Assembly: GCA_963749875.1 (NCBI GenBank)
Contig: CAVVOX010000004.1
Location: 744,001 to 808,000, forward strand
Direction of reading: 5' to 3'
DNA: 64,000 bases
Source of the DNA: JAHQVI01 sp963749875
Lineage (GTDB): Bacteria; Pseudomonadota; Alphaproteobacteria; Rhizobiales; Rhodomicrobiaceae
Shown here in pieces: positions 59,014-64,000 of the stretch. The translations under genes were made by a program, and so were the position numbers. How positions within the stretch are numbered: the first letter of the stretch is position 1; the number at the start of each line of letters is the position of its first letter. Under the pieces are notes generated by a model. It made no database searches and was not told where the DNA came from. It saw only the letters and a program-made list of their open reading frames with translations.

Positions 59014-60024
59014 ATGACTATCAGAAGCCGTTTGTTACCGGTGAAACTCGCCATATCTCTTCTGGGCGTGGCCATGTTGGCCAGCCCTGTCGCCGCTGAA
59101 ACAGTGCTAAAGGCGTCGCACCAATTCCCGGGTGGCAAAGGTGATCCGCGCGACGAGATGGTCCAACTCATAGCCAAGGAAGTCGAAAAGGCTGGCGTCG
59201 ATCTGAAAATCCAGGTCTTTCCCGGATCGTCGCTCTACAAGGCGAAGGAGCAATGGAACGCGATGACGCGCGGGATTCTGGATATGTCGTCCTTCCCGCT
59301 CGACTATGCGTCAGGTCAGCATCGGGAATTCTCCGCTACGCTCATGCCCGGGCTCGTCGGCAATTATGACCGTGCGAAGAAGCTGAACAATTCCGAGTTC
59401 ATGCAAAAGATCAAAAAGATCATCAATGATGCCGGCGTCGTCGTCGTCTCCGATGGCTGGCTTTCTGGTGGATTCGCATCGAAGAAGAATTGCATTAAGG
59501 GACCGGAAACGATCAAAGGTCAGGTCACACGCGCGGCTGGTCCCGCCTTCGAAAGAATGCTCGCGGCCGCCGGCGCCTCGATTGCTTCCATGCCCTCCTC
59601 GGAAATTTATAACGCCATGCAGACCGGCGTGCTCGACGCCGCGAACACCTCCTCTGCCAGCTTTGTTTCGTACCGCCTCTATGAGCAGGTGAAATGCCTG
59701 ACAGCGCCGGGCCAAAATGCGCTCTGGTTCATGTATGAGCCGGTTCTAATGTCGAAAAAGACGTTCGACAAGCTGACCAAAGAGCAGCAGGACGCGATTA
59801 TGGCGGCTGGCAAAAAGGCGGAGGAATTTTTCGACGCCGAAGCGCGCAAAGGCGATCAGAAACTGATCGACACTTACAAGAAGGCCAATGTCGAAGTCAC
59901 GGAGATGTCAAAGGAGGATTTCGACGCCTGGCTCGCCGTGGCCAAGGACTCCGCCTACAAAGAATTCAGCGAAAAGGTCAAGGGGGGTGAGCAACTGATT
60001 GAGGCCGCGCTCGCCGTCAAATAA
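59014..60024 (+). CDS. TRAP transporter substrate-binding protein (DctP), presumed malonate receptor
   Basis: A 336-residue periplasmic receptor with a Sec signal peptide (cleavage after SPVAA, residue 28) and the DctP fold: PGGKGDPRDEMVQLIA, KIQVFPGSSLYKAKEQWNAM, the conserved Arg in GQVTRAAGPAFERMLAAAGA, and YNAMQTGVLDAANTSSASF. AGGAGG seven bases before the ATG fixes the start. A malonate substrate is inferred from the CoA-transferase/malonyl-CoA decarboxylase gene in the same operon; a TRAP malonate carrier (MatPQM) is known in Sinorhizobium. The operator lies just upstream. Confidence 0.88.
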   Translation: MTIRSRLLPVKLAISLLGVAMLASPVAAETVLKASHQFPGGKGDPRDEMVQLIAKEVEKAGVDLKIQVFPGSSLYKAKEQWNAMTRGILDMSSFPLDYASGQHREFSATLMPGLVGNYDRAKKLNNSEFMQKIKKIINDAGVVVVSDGWLSGGFASKKNCIKGPETIKGQVTRAAGPAFERMLAAAGASIASMPSSEIYNAMQTGVLDAANTSSASFVSYRLYEQVKCLTAPGQNALWFMYEPVLMSKKTFDKLTKEQQDAIMAAGKKAEEFFDAEARKGDQKLIDTYKKANVEVTEMSKEDFDAWLAVAKDSAYKEFSEKVKGGEQLIEAALAVK

Positions 60025-60036
60025 ACTCAAAACGAA

Positions 60037-60068
60037 GCCGCCCCCTCATCGCGAGGGGCGGCTCTTTT
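60037..60068 (+). terminator. intra-operon hairpin between receptor and small permease genes
   Basis: Stem GCCGCCCC (60037-60044) and GGGGCGGC (60055-60062) with a 10-base loop, followed by TCTTTTAT. It may partly end transcription and so raise the receptor-to-permease ratio, as is common in binding-protein operons, or stabilise the upstream mRNA. Confidence 0.7.
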
Positions 60069-60094
60069 ATCCTTTTGCTACGGCGCTCATTCTC

Positions 60095-60583
60095 ATGATC
60101 CGTGCCTATGTTTCATTCACGGACCGCCTTTCTAGAATCCTCGCGGTCGTGTCGGTGCTGCTACTTATCGCGGCCGTGCTGGTCATCTGTCAGATGATCT
60201 TTCTGCGTTATTTCTTTCGTTTACCGACCATCTGGCAAACCGATTTCGTTGTTTATTCAGCGACGGCGGCGATCTTTCTCGGAGCGCCTTACGTGCTGAT
60301 GATAGGGGGGCATGTGGGGGTCGATGTCTTCGAAAACATGCTCACGGGCAGCGCCAAGGCCGGCTTGCGTTTCATTGCCAAACTGCTCGGCCTCGCCTTC
60401 TGCGCGGCCATGTTTGTCGCCAGCGCCAACTATGTTTGGGAAGCCTGGTCGCTTGGCTGGCTATCCTCCAATGTCTGGCAGATCCCCATCTGGATCCCTG
60501 CCATACCCATGCCAATCGGCTTCGGGCTTCTATGCCTGCAATATTTCGCTGAATTTTTGCGCCCAGGAGATGAGCGACCGTGA
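60095..60583 (+). CDS. TRAP transporter small permease (DctQ)
   Basis: A 162-residue membrane subunit with four hydrophobic segments, containing FLGAPYVLMIGGHVGVDVFE near residues 61-80, a family feature. The start ATG at 60095 lies 70 bases after the receptor stop, beyond the hairpin. The in-frame upstream start at 59999 would overlap the receptor gene and bring a non-hydrophobic leader, so I reject it. No good ribosome-binding site is seen. The stop overlaps the start of the M gene by 4 bases. Confidence 0.85.
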   Translation: MIRAYVSFTDRLSRILAVVSVLLLIAAVLVICQMIFLRYFFRLPTIWQTDFVVYSATAAIFLGAPYVLMIGGHVGVDVFENMLTGSAKAGLRFIAKLLGLAFCAAMFVASANYVWEAWSLGWLSSNVWQIPIWIPAIPMPIGFGLLCLQYFAEFLRPGDERP

Positions 60584-61896
60584 GCCCCGAAACCTCCGGC
60601 ACGCTGCTGATCGTCGTTTTGCTTGTGCTGCTGCTGACCGGCATGCCCATTGCCTTCGCGCTCGGGCTGGCAGCCATTTGCGCGCTTGTGGTCAGCGAAG
60701 GCTTTGGGGTGTTCCAAATCCTCGCCGAAACCATGTTCGCGGGTATCGCCAACCTTGCCTTTGTCGCCATCCCGATGTTCGTCATGATGGGGGCGGCCGT
60801 GGCCTCCTCGCCGGCGGGCAAGGATCTTTACGAGGCATTAGATCGCTGGCTGAACCGCGTGCCCGGCGGGCTTATCCTCTCCAATATCGGCGCCTGCGCG
60901 ATTTTCTCTGGCATGACCGGCTCCAGCCCGGCCACAGCCGCCGCCATCGGCAAGATGGGCATTCCGGAGATGATGAAGCGCGGCTATCCCGCAGCGGTGG
61001 CGACGGGCTCAATTGCCGCTGGCGGCACACTCGGCATCCTTATCCCGCCTTCGGTGACGATGATCGTCTATGGCATCGCGACTGAGACCTCCATCGGGCG
61101 CCTGTTTCTTGCCGGCGTGGGGCCTGGCCTATTGCTTGTCGTCATGTTCATGGCTTGGGCGATTACCGACGCCAAACGCCGCGGCTTCCGTTTCGACGAT
61201 CTTGGCCAGCGTTTCACCTTGGCTGACAGGTTGCGCATCCTGCCGCGCGTTCTGCCATTCATTCTGATCATCATCGGCGTGATGTATGCGCTGTATGGTG
61301 GGGTGGCGACGCCTTCGGAAGCGGCGGGTGCGGGGGCGTTGCTCACGATCATCGTGGTCTTTGTGGTCTATCGCCTGTTCCGCTCCGGAGCGGCGATGGA
61401 GATTTTCTCATCGACCATGCGCGAAAGCGTGATGATCATGATGATCCTCGCGGCGGCCGAACTGTTCGCCTTCGCGCTATCCTCGCTGTTCATCACCCAG
61501 ACCGTTGCCGGAGCGATCGCCGAGCTTGAGGTCAATCGCTGGGTGTTGATGTTCATCATCAACATCTTCCTGCTCGTTGCCGGCATGTTCCTGCCGCCCG
61601 TCGCCGTGATCGTCATGGCGACGCCGCTGCTCCTGCCGATCGTCACGCAGGCCGGCTTCGATCCCTATTGGTTTGCCGTGATCCTGACCATCAATATGGA
61701 AATCGGCTTGATCACGCCGCCCATCGGCCTCAATTTGTTTGTGATCAATGCCATTGCGCCAAATGTGCCGACACGCGACGTGCTCTGGGGCGCTTTCCCT
61801 TATGTCATTGTGATGATGGTCGCCATTGTTATTCTCTGCATTTTTCCGGGCATCGCGACATGGTTCCCCGACTATCTGCTGGGACCGGCCATCTGA
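60580..61896 (+). CDS. TRAP transporter large permease (DctM)
   Basis: A 438-residue membrane subunit with the family motifs GGTLGILIPPSVTMIVYG, VATPSEAAGAG and LITPPIGLNLFVIN. It starts with GTG at 60580, overlapping the dctQ stop by 4 bases, with AGGAG about nine bases upstream. The gene is complete. It is followed after 42 bases by the CoA-transferase fusion gene, so uptake and activation genes form one operon. Confidence 0.92.
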   Translation: MSPETSGTLLIVVLLVLLLTGMPIAFALGLAAICALVVSEGFGVFQILAETMFAGIANLAFVAIPMFVMMGAAVASSPAGKDLYEALDRWLNRVPGGLILSNIGACAIFSGMTGSSPATAAAIGKMGIPEMMKRGYPAAVATGSIAAGGTLGILIPPSVTMIVYGIATETSIGRLFLAGVGPGLLLVVMFMAWAITDAKRRGFRFDDLGQRFTLADRLRILPRVLPFILIIIGVMYALYGGVATPSEAAGAGALLTIIVVFVVYRLFRSGAAMEIFSSTMRESVMIMMILAAAELFAFALSSLFITQTVAGAIAELEVNRWVLMFIINIFLLVAGMFLPPVAVIVMATPLLLPIVTQAGFDPYWFAVILTINMEIGLITPPIGLNLFVINAIAPNVPTRDVLWGAFPYVIVMMVAIVILCIFPGIATWFPDYLLGPAI

Positions 61897-61938
61897 GTCC
61901 GCATCGCCATGCCCGCTGATACGAAGCAGGAGACGCCG

Positions 61939-64000
61939 ATGTCTTCCACCGAAAGCCATGCCGGCCAGCCACAGGCGACAGGCGGCGGTCCGCTCGCCGG
62001 GGTCACGGTGCTTGACCTCACCCGTGTGCTTGCCGGTCCTTACTGCACCATGGTGCTGGCCGATCTCGGCGCGCGGGTCATCAAGGTCGAACAGCCCGGA
62101 ACGGGTGACGACAGCCGGGCCTATGGACCGTTCATCGATGGACAGTCCGCCTATTTCGGCTCGCTGAACCGGGGCAAGGAGTCCATCGCGCTGAATCTGA
62201 AGGACGCTGAAGACAGGACGATTTTCGAGAAGCTGCTATCGATCGCGGATGTGCTGGTGGAGAACTACCGGCCCGGGACCACGGAGAAGCTCGGCTATGG
62301 CTGGGACGATCTGCATGCCGCCTATCCGCGCCTGATCTACGCCGCCGCCTCCGGTTTCGGCCATACCGGCCCTTATTCCAAGCGCGCCGCTTACGACATG
62401 GTCGTGCAGGCGATGGGCGGCATCATGAGCGTGACCGGCCATCCCGGCCAGCCGCCCGTGCGGGTCGGGACGTCGATCGGCGACATCACGGCCGGCCTGT
62501 TCACCGCGGTCGGCGTCAACGCCGCCCTGCTGCACCGTGCGTTGACCGGCGAGGCGATCAAGGTCGATGTCGGCATGCTCGATTGTCAGGTGGCGATCCT
62601 CGAAAATGCCATCGCCCGCTATGCGGCGACCGGCGAGGTCGCCGGGCCGATCGGCGCCCGCCATCCGGCGATCACGCCCTTCGCCGCCTTCGAGGCGAGC
62701 GATGGCTGGATGGTCATTGCGGCGGGCAATGACGTGCTGTTCCAGAAAATGGCCGACGCGATCGACGCGCCGGAGCTCGCGAAAGATCCCCGCTATGCGT
62801 CCAATACGCTGCGCACGGAGAACTGGGAGCCGCTCGCCGAAGCAATCAACGCCGCGCTCAAGGCGCGCAGCATCGATGAATGGCTGACGATCCTGGATGA
62901 AGCCGGCGTGCCTTGCGGGCCGATCAATACGATCGACCGGGTGCTCGCCGACAGCCATGTCCGCTCGCGCAATATGGTCGTGACCGCGAACGATCCCGAG
63001 AGCGGTCCGCTGACGATGGCCGGCAATCCGATCAAGCTCTCCTGCTTCGCCGATCCGGAGACGCGCCGTCCTGCGCCGAGGCTCGACGCCGACCGCGCGG
63101 TGATCCTGAGCGAGCTGGCGGCGCGTGATGTTGGGCCGCCGGCACCTGTTCCGGCCGCCAATGGCAGCATGGTGTCGCGCGCATCGCTGGGTGCGTTGCG
63201 TTTCATCGACCAGCTTCGTCGCGCCGTCATTCGCGACGCGGAGCCGCTCGTGGACGTGCCGGGCAGCGGGCCCTCGATCGAACGCGCCGCCGCGCTTTGC
63301 GACGCCCTGCTATCTGAGCGCGGCGAAGTCCTCGGCACGGTGATCGCGCATGATCTCGTCAACCTGCTGGGGTCGCTCGGGGACGCGGAACGGTTCGAAT
63401 TTCTGGATCTTCTGGCGAAGCGCTATGGACCGGACGAAAAGGCCGTTGCCGATGCGGCGGATCGCTGGCGCGCCGATCCGAGTGCGGACAATTTCACCGC
63501 GCTGTCCCGTGCGGTGGAAGCGCCGCGTCAGGAATTGTTCCGCCGCATGAATATGGCGCCGAAGGGCACGGAAGCTCTCATCCGTCTGCGCGAATATCTC
63601 CTGGAGCAGCTTCCGGCGAACGATCATTTGCGCCCCGTCGATACCGATTTGCGGCATTTGTTCGTCTCCTGGTTCAATCGCGGTTTTCTCGAGTTGCGGC
63701 GTATCGATTGGGACACGCCGGCCTCGATCCTCGAGAAGCTGATTGCCCATGAGGCGGTGCACGAGATCGACGGTTGGGACGATCTTCGCCGCCGGCTTGC
63801 CGCCGACCGGCGCTGCTTCGCCTTTTTCCATCCGGCGCTGCCGGACGAGCCGCTGATCTTTGTCGAGGTCGCGCTCGTCCACACGCTATCGGACAAGATC
63901 GAGCCGATCATCCGCGCACCGATCGAGGAAGGCACGGAGCTCACGGCGGACACGGCGATTTTCTACTCGATTTCCAACTGCCAGCCGGGTCTGCGCGGCG
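61939..64000 (+). CDS. CaiB/BaiF CoA-transferase fused in frame to malonyl-CoA decarboxylase (3' end beyond window)
   Basis: An open frame of 687 codons, cut by the window end. Residues 15-398 form a complete class III CoA-transferase: GVTVLDLTRVLAGPYCTMVL, RGKESIALNLK, the catalytic Asp182 in GTSIGDITAGLF, and PVRVG and PCGPINTIDRVL. A linker (about 399-418) leads to a malonyl-CoA decarboxylase: helical N-terminal domain (419-600: RRMNMAPKGTEALIRLREYL, LFVSWFNRGFLELRRIDW) and the start of the GNAT-like catalytic domain (HEAVHEIDGWDDLRRRL, FFHPALPDEPLIFVEVAL, DTAIFYSISNCQPGLRG). The last stretch holds the serine-bearing motif of the family. No stop codon separates the halves. AGGAG six bases before the ATG fixes the start. 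Predicted job: malonate + acetyl-CoA to malonyl-CoA + acetate, then decarboxylation to acetyl-CoA. Confidence 0.88.
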   Translation, partial: MSSTESHAGQPQATGGGPLAGVTVLDLTRVLAGPYCTMVLADLGARVIKVEQPGTGDDSRAYGPFIDGQSAYFGSLNRGKESIALNLKDAEDRTIFEKLLSIADVLVENYRPGTTEKLGYGWDDLHAAYPRLIYAAASGFGHTGPYSKRAAYDMVVQAMGGIMSVTGHPGQPPVRVGTSIGDITAGLFTAVGVNAALLHRALTGEAIKVDVGMLDCQVAILENAIARYAATGEVAGPIGARHPAITPFAAFEASDGWMVIAAGNDVLFQKMADAIDAPELAKDPRYASNTLRTENWEPLAEAINAALKARSIDEWLTILDEAGVPCGPINTIDRVLADSHVRSRNMVVTANDPESGPLTMAGNPIKLSCFADPETRRPAPRLDADRAVILSELAARDVGPPAPVPAANGSMVSRASLGALRFIDQLRRAVIRDAEPLVDVPGSGPSIERAAALCDALLSERGEVLGTVIAHDLVNLLGSLGDAERFEFLDLLAKRYGPDEKAVADAADRWRADPSADNFTALSRAVEAPRQELFRRMNMAPKGTEALIRLREYLLEQLPANDHLRPVDTDLRHLFVSWFNRGFLELRRIDWDTPASILEKLIAHEAVHEIDGWDDLRRRLAADRRCFAFFHPALPDEPLIFVEVALVHTLSDKIEPIIRAPIEEGTELTADTAIFYSISNCQPGLRG

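Noticed and set aside
62236..63882. Long minus-strand open frames opposite the CoA-transferase/decarboxylase fusion
   Set aside because: Antisense shadows; the + strand frame is open throughout and matches two known families end to end.
1..64000. tRNA or rRNA genes, prophage, plasmid origin
   Set aside because: No cloverleaf with conserved T-loop, no rRNA-like sequence, no phage structural genes and no replication initiator were found in any intergenic stretch.

Overview
The window looks like chromosomal DNA of an alphaproteobacterium, most likely a member of the Hyphomicrobiales (Rhizobiales). The evidence is an almost textbook set of the alphaproteobacterial cell-cycle regulators CtrA, SciP and ChpT, a rhizobial-type FliJ, a DUF1134 (EipA-like) envelope protein, a DUF2865 protein, high GC content, and three TRAP carboxylate transporters plus an orphan TAXI receptor. 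I cannot name a species.

Layout. 1-3.5 kb: a Tat-exported TRAP transporter operon. 3.7-4.9 kb: a MerR regulator facing a CDF metal exporter across a classic MerR promoter. 4.9-7.3 kb: a penicillin-acylase-type Ntn hydrolase. 7.5-16.4 kb: the CtrA neighbourhood (sciP, fliJ, ctrA, a CheY-like regulator, chpT, an eipA-like gene), interleaved with cysQ, a DUF488 protein and two paralogous lipoproteins. 16.5-25.1 kb: envelope or membrane proteins of unknown role, a PPP-type phosphatase, the orphan TAXI receptor, an EEP-fold hydrolase and an AhpD-like protein. 25.2-28.6 kb: an insertion-sequence patch (IS630, intact IS5-type, IS5 remnant) around a YedK/HMCES-type gene. 28.6-34.3 kb: a MarR-type regulator, an interrupted cysteine-rich secreted protein, a second TRAP system whose large permease is frameshifted, an aldo/keto reductase and WrbA. 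34.8-50.8 kb: housekeeping genes (carbonic anhydrase, UDG, ETF-QO, GltX, NadE, class II DAHP synthase, VIT transporter, glutamate-cysteine-ligase-like enzyme, SDR). 51.2-57.9 kb: an IS5-family element, a LysM protein, a LOG-family protein, an M48 protease, a FrnE-type DsbA protein, a frameshifted metallo-beta-lactamase-fold gene and a VOC protein.

58.1-64.0 kb is the most striking part. A divergent GntR/FCD regulator and a third TRAP operon (P, Q, M) are followed by one open frame, cut by the window end, that joins a complete class III (CaiB/BaiF) CoA-transferase to a malonyl-CoA decarboxylase. Read together this looks like a malonate uptake and catabolism operon in which one polypeptide would activate malonate by CoA transfer and decarboxylate the product, regenerating the acetyl-CoA donor. 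I infer the substrate from the decarboxylase domain and the context.

The second theme is a family of about 130-bp double-hairpin repeats (ten full or partial copies, one tandem pair) and a second, about 105-bp, double-hairpin family (three copies). Their ends are TAG...CTA. They sit mainly at the 3' ends of genes, and in several genes the TAG stop codon is the first three bases of the repeat. Variant copies keep their stems paired despite different stem sequences. The IS5-type elements here also sit in CTAG sites, so the repeats may be mobilised in trans by an IS5-family transposase. No tRNA, rRNA, CRISPR array or prophage was seen.
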